NCBI GenBank assembly: GCA_034509735.1
Contig: JACGWO010000001.1
Coordinates: forward strand, 30,259,966 to 30,323,965
DNA from: Sesamum alatum
Taxonomy: Eukaryota; Streptophyta; Magnoliopsida; Lamiales; Pedaliaceae
Length of the DNA: 64,000 nt
Direction: 5' to 3'
In this document: piece by piece, positions 11,590-22,350 of the stretch
How positions within the stretch are numbered: the stretch's first letter is position 1
Layout of the letters: the number at the start of each line of letters is the position of its first letter
Notes under the pieces: model-generated
What the model saw: only the letters and a program-made list of their open reading frames with translations
What the model was told of the DNA's origin: nothing
Databases searched by the model: none
Made by a program: the position numbers and the translations under genes

Positions 11590-12210
11590 ATAAATAATGA
11601 AATTGTCGTTGTAAATGAAAATAATTTTGCAATAGATTATTGTTGCAATTATCGTGGTAAAATTTGCAATGGATTGTCATTGCAATTGTCGTTGTAAATG
11701 AAAATTATTTTGCAACGAATTGTAGTAAATTATGCCGTTGCAAATTTTGCAACGGAATGTCGTTGCAAAAAAATATTGCAATATAGCAACGACTTCCATT
11801 GCAAATGTCGTTGCAAATAAAATGATTTTGCAACGAATTATAGCTAAATATTTCGTTGCAAAATTTGCAACGGAATGACGTTGCAAATATTCCGTTGCAA
11901 TATTGCAACGACATTTCGTTGCAAATGTAGTTGCAAATAAAACCCGATTTTGCAACGAATTACCATCATCTTTGCCACGAATATACCATCGCAAAGTCGT
12001 TGCAAAATATAAAAAGTCAACTTTTAAAATAACAAAATTTACAACGGACTTTTGCAATGGATAAAAATCCGTGGCAATATTTTGCAACGACCAAAAAATC
12101 CGTTGCTATATAGCAGTGGTACCTATAGCAACGGAAAATTTTCCGTTGCAAAAAGTCCGTGGCAAATCTGTTTTGCAACGAATTTTTCATGAAATCCGTT
12201 GCTATAGGTC
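11590..12210. repeat. Right subterminal repeats of CACTA 1
   Basis: Same TTGCAACGGA/TCCGTTGCAA words as the left end, in both orientations, up to the terminal inverted repeat. These make the two ends of the element recognisably one family. Confidence 0.85.
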
Positions 12211-12379
12211 TGGCTTTTTTGTAGTGCATAGGATTTGATAAATTTATCTTAACCAATGTTACAGAATTGAAGGTCTAAATTTAATAAATTTAAGAATTTA
12301 TATATTATATGCACATTACAAATAATAAAAAATTAAGTTATTGCTTATTTAATATAACTATAATAAAAATAAACCTAAC

Positions 12380-12540
12380 CACCACCTCTCCAACCCCCCC
12401 CCCCTTCCCTACCCACCCCACCATCGCCGCCCCTAAAGGGGCATTAGCACCATATTTGGGCGATGTTGTTATAGTCCAGACCAAATGTTAGGCGACTGTG
12501 ACATCATCGCGTTTCTTGATGGGGCGGCAATGTCGCCGTA
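12380..12540. other. GC-rich core of the outer Mutator-like element
   Basis: In a strongly AT-rich context this block is GC-rich, with CGCCGCCCCTAAAGGGGC, GGGCGATG and GGGGCGGCAATGTCGCCG. Similar cores occur in the Mutator-like elements at 24060-24225 and 62305-62385. No open frame is convincing. The flanking 12541-13216 is AT-rich element arm. Confidence 0.5.
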
Positions 12541-13225
12541 GCCTCCAATTTAAAAAAATTAAAATTTTTAATCAAGGTTTAAGTAAAATAATTAAAAGTA
12601 AATTAAGAAAAATTCAATTTTAAAAAGTTTTAAGTTTTTTTATGAAAAGGGTAAGAAAGTTATTTTTAAATTTAAAAATCATAAATAAGTATTAAAAGTT
12701 TCATTGCAATGTAAATTTAATATTATTTATAGTAAATAATATAATTTATTAAAATTAAATATTAATTTAACTTAGTTAATAAATATTATTGTTATTATTG
12801 ATTAACAATTACATTGATATAGATTTATATTTAAAAAATGAACTTTACTATATTATTTTCTATAAGCATTTTAATTCGATTTTTCAATTTAAGTTATAAA
12901 TTTATAAAAGATTTATAATTTTTTTGGTATTTTTACATTTAAATAAATATAGTCAAAGAACACAAAATTGTACCAATAGAAGGGGGTACAAATGCCAAAA
13001 AAAAAAAAAAAAACAGTCGAAACAAGTAAAAAATGCCCAAGACTATTATATTGCCACAATAAGGGCATTTTAGTCATAAAAACCTCAAAAAAGTGTGCAA
13101 GGACGCTAAAAAACTCCCCAAACCGCACCAAAGGCGTGTTTCTTACACCTTCCATTAGTTTATAGTGGAATGGGAATTTCGTGCTGATTTTTACAAAACA
13201 TAGGGGGTTTTTTCCTTATTTTGAA

Positions 13226-13725
13226 GGGTTAATTACACTTATACCCCCTCTAAAAATGCATAATTACACTTTTTCCCAAAGAAGTTTTGAAATTACACTT
13301 ACACCCCCTCCAAAAATTCTCTGTTTACACTCGACCTCCATCCGTTAAAGTTTGGACGAAAAATGTTCACGTCAACAAAAATAATTACAAAATTTTTCAA
13401 ATTTTCTCATTATTTAATATTTTCGTGTATATTTTTATACTTATAAGAGGATAAGTGTAATATATACATATAAAGTGAGGCCAATATTATTATATTTTTT
13501 CCTTATAAGTACAAAATTATTACACGAGAATGTTAAACGATAAGTAAAATTAAAAAATTTATGTAATTATTTTTGTTGAAATGAACATTTTCCGTCAAAA
13601 CTGTAACGAATGGAGGTCAGGTGTAAACAGAGAATTTTCAGATGGGGTGTAAGTGTAATTTCAAAACTTCTTTGGGGGAAAGTATAATTATGCATTTTCA
13701 GAGGGGGTCTAAGTGTAATTAACCC
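13226..13725. mobile_element. Mutator-like MITE, 500 bp, TSD TATTTTGAA
   Basis: Long inverted arms: GGGTTAATTACACTTATACC at 13226 pairs with AAGTGTAATTAACCC at 13711-13725, and the pairing runs inward for about 100 bases (AGAAGTTTTGAAATTACAC with its complement, TCTCTGTTTACAC with its complement). The 9-base duplication TATTTTGAA is exact at 13217-13225 and 13726-13734. It is non-coding. Confidence 0.92.
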
Positions 13726-13796
13726 TATTTTGAAAAGACGGGAGGGTTTCCAGCTTTTTTCGGAAAAAACAAAGGGGTTTAAATTAGAGTTTAGCC

Positions 13797-14165
13797 TTTT
13801 TTAAAAATTTTAAATTTTTTAACTTTTTTTCTTCACATTTTGTCCCAATAGCCACTTTTCGTCAAAAAAAATGAATGGCAAAATCATGTCTCCTACACGT
13901 GGCCATTATTTTTTGATGAAAAGTGGTTTTAGTACTAAATGTGGGAAAATTTTGAAATGTTGTGAGCTTCTAAAAAATTGGGTAAAGAGAAGGACCAATA
14001 GTGTTGATTCACCGCCTATCATGTGCGACGAAAAATACAATTTCTGCCGACTAGGCAGGCTGTGTTATTAAAACTCTAACTACACATGGTTTGTTTCATG
14101 TATTTTCAAATGCTATTTTAATCTAGTCCTACACGTGATCATTATTTTTGATGAAAAATGATTTA
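13797..14165. mobile_element. Decayed foldback element
   Basis: Short inverted segments (CCACTTTTCGTCAAAAAA with TTTTTTGATGAAAAGTGG) and a repeated ACACGTGGCCATTATTTTTT / ACACGTGATCATTATTTTTG word. The family resembles the foldback at 43410-43670. Ends are not resolved. Confidence 0.4.
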
Positions 14166-14463
14166 TTCATTATAGCAACTTACCGGTCAATATGATTCTC
14201 TCCTATGAGAACTCTGTGTCTCTTGCATACGAGTTTTAGTCTCTTCCTTGAGAGTGTTGTCTTTGTGCTCCGACGATCATTCCGGTTGATCATGGCTAAC
14301 CACATCTAGTCGAAGGGTTGTATATCCCCCCACTCCGGTTCCTTTTCTTCTAATTTTCCTTGACTTGTCTCCTTTTCTTATTTGTGTTTTTAACATTTTC
14401 AGGATACTCCTCGCCGTCTATGGCGCGAACTGGGTGCATCTTTTGTCGTTCTCTAGGCCTCAA

Positions 14464-15832
14464 TCAGCGAGGTATTGGTCTGGTCATCTTGATAGGTTGA
14501 GGCAGTGTGATGCGTAGCACTGGTGGGGTTTCGGATAAGGTATGTGTTGGCGTTTTAGGTACTTGGGATAAATCATGATAAGGGGCTATGGCTTCATTCG
14601 TAAGTGTGATAGGGTTTGATGAGTCTGAGAGGTGTGGGTGATGTTGGATGATATGGTGTGGTGGGCTGAAGTTGGTGGTGAAGACAGAAGTGGGTGGCAG
14701 ATGAGGGTTTGGGGGGATTGGGTGCATTAGTTGCATGGAGTTTTTTGGAGAGACTTGAGGGTTTGGGGGAGTTGTGTGCATGGGTTGCATGGGATGTTTT
14801 GGAGATTGGTGAGGGTTGGGATCGGGTAAATGTGTGGGTGGGGGCCACTTGCATGTTTAGAAAGTTGTTATTGTGATTCTGCATGGGAGTGGAAGGTGTT
14901 GACTCTCTATAAATAGGGGATTCCTCACGTTTGTCTTGGAGCTCTTCTTGGCCGAGATTAGCGACCCTAAATTCAGAAGAAGCATCATCCTCCCATGATG
15001 AATTAGGGCTAAAGATGTTCATTCCTTTCTTCGCGGAAGTTGCCTCTTTTGGATACGGGAATCTTGCTGAAAAGTAGTCATTGTCCTTCCCTATGTCCCG
15101 TTTACCATAATTAGTGTTACTCGTCGGAAACGCTCGTCTGTTTACCGGAGATGCCCTCAACCAAGGTCCGTATGTAGTCGCCTCGCCTGGGTCCGAGAAA
15201 TCTGATTCATAACGTAAAGCACAGTCCTTGGAGAGATGACCCAACTTGCCGCAGAGATATCAAACATTAGGGAACTGCTCATATATGAAAGTCACCGTCA
15301 GTACCTCTCCCCCGAAGATTGGATCTTCATGCATCTCATCAGTGGTTTGAACACGTTGATCTGAACCCTTATCCTCAGTGTTAGACACCAATGTCGATGA
15401 TCCTCCATGTCAATAAAATGGCCCATACGGTTTCCAATAGTTTTTGCTACCTCTCTCGTGATTTTTCTAATCGGCAGATCATGAATGTGAACAAAAAATG
15501 AGCACCAACTGAGATCAACGGACAATGGGTTTTCATCCTTTCCTACTTCATTGAGGATCAAAATATTTTTCTCGAAGTTCCATGGACATCCCTCAAGTGC
15601 TCTATTCTTGTCTAGTTCGTGACGGAAGATGAACAAAAAAGTGTTATCCGCTATACATCTGATATCCATACCTTTGACTGGGTTCATGACAACAACTAGA
15701 GTCTCCTTCAGAAAATTGAACTTAGCAGGTCGGCGGTCAAGGAGGTGCCTAACCAGATAGAGGCCTGTGTCATCCATATTGCCGGACTTGGTCATCCTCT
15801 AGAACTACTCCGCATTCCTCTTCTTCAGTCAT
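14464..15832 (-). pseudogene. LINE ORF1 (DUF4283, zinc knuckle), in the inverted arm
   Basis: The start ATG at 15832 opens MTEEEECGVV. A frameshift leads to NMDDTGLYLVRHLLDRRP and the DUF4283 core (FIFRHELDKNRALEGCPWNF, then LSWCSFFVHIHDLPI, RMGHFIDMED) down to 15298. Next comes a zinc knuckle with one cysteine context broken by a stop (LCGKLGHLSKDC near 15245), then a long Ser/Pro/His-rich tail with PNPPKPSS repeats to 14464. The tail may continue in other frames to about 14170. It is the RNA-binding protein of the LINE whose ORF2 starts at 15919, but on the opposite strand. At least two breaks make it non-functional. Confidence 0.8.
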
Positions 15833-17311
15833 ATTCAGTTTCCTTCCAAGCCGTTCAAGCACCTTGTTGATGAAGCATCCCCAACGGTGGAGGTTGCCTC
15901 ACAGCCCCGCCGATCACCATGAAAATACTGAGTTGGAACTGCCAAGGGTTTGGTGGCCCCTGGACAGTTCGAAAACTTGATGAGATGATTCGTCAACACC
16001 ATCCGCGTTTAGTTAATCTGCTGGAAACAAAATGTAAAGGTCCTAAAATTGAATAGCTTAAATCTCGATACGACATGTTTGGTATTTGTTCGCCTGCCAA
16101 AGGTAAGTCTGGGGGCTTAGCTCTTCTATGGGATAGGTTTTTGGAGGTCTTTGTTAAAGTTTTTTCGTCGAACTTTATTAATGTGGAAATCATTCTTGTT
16201 GGTCAAGTGAATTATTGGCGGTTTAGTGGCTTTTACAGGGATCTTGACTCATCTAAACGTTGCAATTCTTGGAATCGTCTATGATGGCTATATCGACATT
16301 CGCATAAACTGTGGCTTTGTATTGGGGACTTTAACAAAGTGTTGACATCTTCCGAGTTTGAGAGTAAGAATCCGAGGCCCTTAAATCACATGATGGAGTT
16401 TAGACGAGTGTTGGAAGACTGTAATCTTCGGGATCTTGGATTTGTGGGCAAACGTTTTATGTGGAGTAACAAACGTGAGTCTTCTAACACAGTTCGGGCT
16501 CGCTTGGACAGGTGATGCATTTCCGAAGATTGGAATAACCTTTTTTCCGTCGGCCAGAGTTGATCACTTGGAGATGATTGGTTCCGATCACTGCCCTTTG
16601 TTGGTAAATACTGAAGCAGATGTCCCGAGACAACGGAAACGACAGAAGCCACTCAGGTTTGAAGCTCTATGGCTGAGGTCCGACCAATGTGAAGCCATGG
16701 TCAAGCAGACTTGGGGTTCGGGTTGGGGGGTGGTTCGATTAATCTGATGGACATATTTGATTCGTGTCGTATAGGATTAACGACGTGAGGCAGACGTACT
16801 TTCGGGAATATCAGTAGAAGAATTAAGGAACTTGAAGATCGAGTGCTCAAGCTTCAAAAGGGTTTACAGTCGAGTGAGTCTCTTTCAAAAATTCATCAGT
16901 GTAAGGAGGAAGCGGAGAAATTGCTAAATGCAGAGAAAGTCATGTGGAAGCAAAGGGAAAAAATGGAGTGGATCAAGGAAGGAGACAGAAATACTAGTTT
17001 CTTTCATCAGCGGGCCTCCACGTGTAAAAAATGGAATTACATTAGTAAGCTACATGACAAAGAGGGTCAATGGACGTTTGAGACTATGGACATTCAGCGG
17101 ATCATTTCGGATTACTTCTCGGAGCTCTTCACGTCGAACAGGCCCAACTCTGATATCCTAGAGGAGGTCTCAGGTTCAATACCCAAAAAGGTGACAACCG
17201 AGATGAACAACTCCCTATGCACCCCGTTCACTTCGGCAGAGGCCGAGCGAGCTATCTTTCATATGTCTCCCCTTAAGTCCCCGGGGCCCGATAGTATGTC
17301 TCCAATATTTT

Positions 17312-19644
17312 TGTTAGAATAGGTGACCAGAAAGTCAATGGTTTTGGCTATTCTGAGAACCATTCGTCAATCTGTGAACAAGTAATATTATGTTAATGAA
17401 TGTGGTAAGGATTCATAGGCATGAGTTTGTTGTACTTACTGCTTGCATCGTTACGATGTCACAACAAACGCCCACAGACTGAAATAACATTTCGGGAAAT
17501 TGGAACTACGCTTGGAGGTAGGTTCATGAAATTAGTTTCGCCGAATCAGTCTGAAATACTCCAAGTCAAAGGAATCTCGAGACAGGGCATCGAGAATCCA
17601 TTTGAGACTTGCACTAAGCATCTGCTGTCGTGTTTCATCGACGGGTGACGAGGATCGTCTAAGCAGTGTTAGTGGGTCGGCCTGCTGGGGAGCGGCCGAC
17701 TGAGGTGACTCGCGGGAATCGTCATATAGAGCTACTCGGGCTTGGTCGGTATGACTCGTATTCCCGGTTCCGATAGTACGGGATTAGTCCTCGGACTTGA
17801 GGATCACGACAGTCCCCTACATACTAAGGTTGTATCTTGGATCTGGTGAAATTTGACCGATTGTATTGCATGGTCATCATAAGCCTCGTCTAGTGCAGTC
17901 GGAGTATGTAAGAACGGTGTATTCCAAGATAGGATCTGTCCCCTGTCAAAGGATATGACAGCAAGATCTCCTATGCGCTCGGAGATGGTTAAGACTCACA
18001 AAGTCTATGGCCATAGCACTTGATGTAGTGGGAAAGGATTTCCTACGTCGAGTTAAACCTATCTCGAGCATTATGCATAGTTGCCTAGTCAACGATGGGA
18101 ACCGACCCCTAGACTAAAGGCCGGGAGACAGGCGACAGTAGGACCGTACCCGTACGTATCGAACGTCGGTAGGACCGCACCTGCGTATAACTCGGAGCCT
18201 AAATGTTCACACCATAAATTCACCTAGTCTCTAGTGCTTGGACCGTTGCTAGATGGCCACCCATGGTAACGGACTACTTTGGTTATGAAATAACAAAAAG
18301 TAGGCCCAAGTCTAGCTGAAAGGTGAACCTAAAGAGTCACACCCGCTACACCAAATGAAAGGGAATTAATTTGGAATTAATTCCGGGAGAAGGTTTAATT
18401 TAATGGAATTAAATTATACTTCTTGGAGATTCAAGCTTCGATGAATTATTTGGAATAATCGGGCTTGAGTTCATAAATTAGATTTATGAATTTTACAAAG
18501 CATGGGCTTTCCTTTTAATTAGATTAAAAGGGTGAATTAATTAATTAGTGGGCTTGGTATATTAAATAGGATTTAATATAAAGTCCATGGACTATTTAAT
18601 TTGGAATTAAATAAAGTCCATTCCATTAATTAATTAATGGGCTTAGTATATTAAATAGGATTTTAATATAAAGTCCATGGGACTATTTAATTTAGAATTA
18701 AATAATCCCATTCTATGGAAATTAATTAATGGGCTTGGTATTAAATAGGATTTAATGTAAAATCCATGGACTATTTAATTTGGAATTAAATAAAGTCCAT
18801 TCCATTAATTAATTAATGGGCTTAGTATATTAAATAGGATTTTAATATAAAAGTCCATGGGATCATTTAATTTAGAATTAAATAAAGCCCATTCCATAAA
18901 GCCCATCAAAATGGATGGACAAGATTTGATCTAGAGAATGATGAGATGAAGGGCCACGATTAATTTGACTTAATCAAAGCCTAATTTGACTAGGATTTGA
19001 CTAGGTCAAAATCCTAGTCAAAGTGTGTCTCTTTGGAAGAGTTTGAGAAGGAATAGGAATTCCATCTTCTATAAATACTCAAAAAACACACACTCACACC
19101 TAGTATTCTCTACAACTCTCATCTCTCAAAATTCTCTCTCAAATTCGTCCACCCCTATTTTTCACTCTCCAAGAATATTACTTTGTTCTTCTTGATTTAT
19201 TCAAGTTAAGAACATAAGAGACATTGATTGCGTTAATTCATAGCGTGTATCGATGTCTCTTCTCCCCAAAATAATTTCTTGCTAGCACAAGGGTTGTTTG
19301 CTTTCCGGTGGAGCGAGTGAGATGATTTAGAGGGTCTCTTCTTGAGATCTTGGTGCAAAACGGAGAACAATGCATGTAGGCGAACGAAGACAAAACTACA
19401 ACCGGGTAGGTTCTTTAATTTCGTTTTTTCGATTTCAATTCTATGGCCTCCATGTTGTGTTTTATTGAACATGAGATACACCGAACGCCCGGGAGAATCA
19501 AGGGCACACCCCTTGATTCGTTATGTATATTATGCATAGTTTAAATTCCATTTAATTATGCTTTGTAATTTTTTTTTATTACGCACTATTTCGCGCTTCC
19601 GCTATTCGCGTTAATCTCCCGGGACGATCCACATATTTCTTTCA
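17312..19644 (+). mobile_element. Solo LTR (family LTR-A), 2333 bp, TSD ATTTT
   Basis: It begins TGTTAGAATAGGTGACC at 17312 and ends TTTCTTTCA at 19644. The duplication ATTTT is at 17307-17311 and 19645-19649. Removing the element plus one ATTTT restores the LINE reading across the junction, direct proof of insertion. A TATA box (CTATAAATAC) is at 19069-19078. It is longer than its sister at 3120-5114 because of a four-unit tandem array at 18550-18905. It has no internal domain. Confidence 0.93.
18550..18905. repeat. Four ~89-bp tandem units with an alternating A/B pattern inside the solo LTR
   Basis: Units start at about 18550, 18641, 18732 and 18818, each opening GGGCTTRGTAT and holding AAATCCATGG/AAGTCCATGG and TTTAATTTRGAATTAAATAA. 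Units 1 and 3 share GGGCTTGGTAT with TCCATGGACT. Units 2 and 4 share GGGCTTAGTATATTAAATAG with TCCATGGGA. This suggests duplication of a ~180-bp dimer. Confidence 0.8.
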
Positions 19645-22350
19645 ATTTTTTGATAAATTCTAGCATATTATCGGTAAAGATGTCACGCATGTGGTTCTTG
19701 ATATTCTTAACTTTCATCGTTTTGACTCTAAATGGAACCACACGTTTATTGGGCTTATCCCAAAATGTGACAGCCCCGGGAACATGTCCCGGTTTAGACC
19801 AATTAGCTTGTGCAACGTCGCATATAAAATTGCTTCGAAAGCACTTGCTAATCGGCTTAAACCTTTCATGAGCTCCATTATCTCAGATTCGCAATCTGCT
19901 TTCATTCCAAGCCGCTTAATTGCTGATAATATTCTTGTGGCCTTTGAGCTTAACCATTTCTTGAAAACCAAATCAAAAGGTATATAGGGGTATGCAGCTC
20001 TGAAGCTCGACATGAGCAAGGCATATGATCGGGTGGAATGGGCGTTTCTGGAGCGTGTCCTCCTTCGGTTAGGTTTTTATCCTTCTATTGTGTCACTCAT
20101 TATGATGTTTGTGTCCTCTATTTCATTCTCTTTTATGCTTAATTGTGAGAGCTTTGGTTTCCTACGTCCACAGAGGGGTCTCCACCAAGGGGACCCTCTA
20201 TCACGTTATCTTTTTCTTTTCTATGTTGAAGCTTTGAGTGGTCTTTTGAGAGAGGCGGAGACACAGGGTCAACTCCGGGGTGTTTCCATCTCTAATGACG
20301 CCCCTCGAATCTCACATCTTCTCTTCACAAATGATACCCTCATCTTCTGCGAAGCAACACTGGAAGCGATTCAAGCTATTAAAGGGGTTTTGGAAAAAAT
20401 ATGAGCTGGCTTTGGGATAAAGGTTAACTTTGACAAATTGGGGGTGGTGTTCAGTCCATGCATCCGCCCAGAGTTACAACACGAGTGGGCCAAGTTGTTG
20501 GGAGTCACAAGACTAGACCACATGACAAATACCTTGGGTTACCGGCGGTTTGCAGGCGGTCAAAAAAAGAGATGTTTAGGGGCATCCGAGAGCGTTTCTG
20601 GACCGTATTAGTGGATGGGATGCCAAGCTACTCTCACAGGCGGGCAAGGAGATTCTTGTGAAAGCGGTGCTTCAAGTAATCCCTTCTTTCGCTATGTCAT
20701 GTTTCAAGTTTCCCAAAACACTTGTTCGCCAACTTGAGAACATGATGACCGACTTTTGGTGGCACAACAAAGGTAATAAATGTGTGCATTAGGTCACATG
20801 GCACAACATCAGACGACCGAAGGCATCTGGGGGCATTGGCTTTTGCAGTCTTGATGCTTTTAACGGCGCACTCCTAGCTAAACAAGTGCGGCATATCATT
20901 ACCCAACCAGACACACTGGTAAGCCACAATTTTAAAGCTAGATATTTCCCGACTACTGATTTTTTTGGTCCTAAGTTGGGCAGTCGACCATCTTTCTTGT
21001 GGAGAAGCATTCTGAACGCCCGGTACCTTGTCGAAGCGGGATCTCATTGGAGGATTGGCAATGGTGAGTCTGTCCGCATCTAGATTGAGAGATGGGTTCC
21101 ATCTTTTCTGATTTTCGCCCGAAATTTAGGCCAACCGATTATGATGAGTCTTCTCAAGTGGCTTCGCTCATCAATCACGACAACAGTGGATGACGGGTGT
21201 CAACCATTCGGAGTTTGCTCCATTCAGCTGAAGCTGATTCAATTCTGACATCCCCCTAGGTACACGACGACACCCTTATTTGGCATTACAACACAATGGG
21301 AAGTTCTCCGTTAGAAGTGTACACCACCTGGCACTGTCTATTTCCAAGAAATCAATGGCGTCCTGCTCAGCTCATCAAGAATGGGAAGGATGGAACTTCA
21401 TTTGGAATAGGTCTACTCTCCCGAAGGTCAAGACGTTCGGTTGGAAGATGTGTAAATAAGCTCTCCCTCTCATGACGAAATTCGCTCGTCGCAATCCAGG
21501 AGTGATTAATGTCTATCCCATTTGTAAAGCGATAGGTGAAGACACCTCTTATGCTTTTCTGTTCTGTCCGGTCTCACAACAAGTATGGGCGCTCTCCGAC
21601 CTTCCATTGAGAGTTGTGTCGGACTGGAAGAGCGATGTGGAGTCGTGGTTCTGCGGTGTTTCGGAGGAATTGGATGGACCAGCAGCTGATTCCGCACTTA
21701 CTCTCTACTGGCAGCTTTGGCTCAACAGAAATCGATGGCTATGGAAAAATGGGGGTCTTTCTCCTCCAGATATTGTCTGGAGAGCACACTGTTTGCTATC
21801 TGAATTTGGCGAATACTGCACATCCCTGAAGGGCCATGAGAGGAAGGATGATATCAGGCGCAAATGGCAACCCCCACCTGCAGGATTTGTTAAGATAAAT
21901 TTGGACGGGGCTATATTTGCGGAAACCAATTCGGCAGGAATTGGTGTCTTGGCCTGCGATTCCTTGGGCGCATGCATCGGTTGGAGAAAGCGTCATGTCG
22001 ACATCAAGGCTTCACCAGAGCATATTGAACTTCTTGCTGCGGCCACGGCTGTCGACTTAGGGAAGGACAAGGGATGGGATCAGGTCATTATCGAAGGGGA
22101 CTGACTGCCTATCTGTTATTTCCGAACTGAATAGCATAGAAAATGATTGTTCTGTGCTGGCTAACTTAGTGCATGATGTACGAGGGATAGCTAGACAGTT
22201 TCGTTCTTGCATTTTCTGCTTCGTACCCCGAGAAGCCAATGTTAGGGCTCACGGACTCGCTAGAGAGGCTCGGTTTTAACTCTGAGGGTGTTCATGAACC
22301 AATGTAACCTCATTCATATATGATAGTTCCCTTTCAAAAAAAAAAAAAAA

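Larger units (their letters stand above)
7238..12226 (+). mobile_element. CACTA element 1 (4989 bp), TSD CAT
   Basis: It starts CACTACAAAAAAACAAGG at 7238 and ends CTTTTTTGTAGTG at 12226, with the 3-base duplication CAT at 7235-7237 and 12227-12229. The inner TIR is also inverted (GGTTATAGCAACGG against CCGTTGCTATAGG). Both ends carry dense subterminal repeats of the TTGCAACGGA type. It holds only a degenerate TNP2/DUF4218 remnant (8316-8600), a poly-C and CCG-rich block, a minisatellite and a possible last exon (11329-11446). It is therefore non-autonomous. Confidence 0.92.
6975..13796. mobile_element. Outer Mutator-like non-autonomous element (about 1.3 kb net) carrying two later insertions
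   Basis: The left terminus (GGGTCAAATAGCATATGATT, then CCCCTGTATTT and AACTCAGCTAAAAA) resembles the reverse complement of the right terminus ending at 13796 (GGCTAAACTCTAATTTAAAC, then CCCCTTTG and AAGCTGGAAA). It also resembles the termini of the element at 62000-62975. Flanks read TTTTTTTAA on the left and TTTTTTAAA on the right, an imperfect 9-base duplication. A GC-rich core sits at 12380-12540. CACTA 1 and the 500-bp MITE are inserted inside. No transposase is present. The boundary call is an inference from terminal similarity. Confidence 0.55.
15845..22279 (+). pseudogene. LINE ORF2: endonuclease, reverse transcriptase, zf-RVT, RNase H; broken
   Basis: ORF1's C-terminal codons (EVASQPRRSP) overlap the ORF2 ATG at 15919 through ATGA. 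Endonuclease: MKILSWNCQGFG, LETK, GGLALLWD, GDFN at 16325-16336, and a SDHCPLL motif near 16590. Reverse transcriptase starts before 17311 (LKSPGPDSM) and resumes at 19645: FRPISLCNVAYKIASKALAN, QSAFIPSRLIADNI, LDMSKAYDRVEW, QGDPLS. The catalytic box reads FTND at 20324-20335 instead of FADD. Then zf-RVT (VKTFGWKMCK, 21430-21600) and RNase H (NLDGAIF near 21900; EGD then a frameshift near 22100; REANVRAHGLAREA to 22279). Several stops and frameshifts plus the solo LTR inactivate it. Confidence 0.88.
14170..22350 (+). mobile_element. L1-type LINE with inverted 5' part (twin-primed), poly(A) tailed
   Basis: ORF1 runs on the minus strand from 15832 leftward. The last ~25 codons of ORF1 and all of ORF2 run on the plus strand from about 15845. 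The element ends in CCCTTTC plus 15 A at 22336-22350. The inverted arm begins with the ORF1 start and ends leftward near the ORF1 C-terminus, as expected when a second priming event copies the 5' end backward. A solo LTR (17312-19644) sits inside the reverse transcriptase. The left end near 14170 is approximate, and no target duplication was identified. Confidence 0.75.

Noticed and set aside
11677..12256. 136-codon and overlapping minus frames
   Set aside because: By-products of the right subterminal repeats of CACTA 1.
15832..15919. Bidirectional promoter between two divergent genes
   Set aside because: The two frames are ORF1 and ORF2 of one LINE, with leftover ORF1 codons on the plus strand; a 5' inversion explains it.
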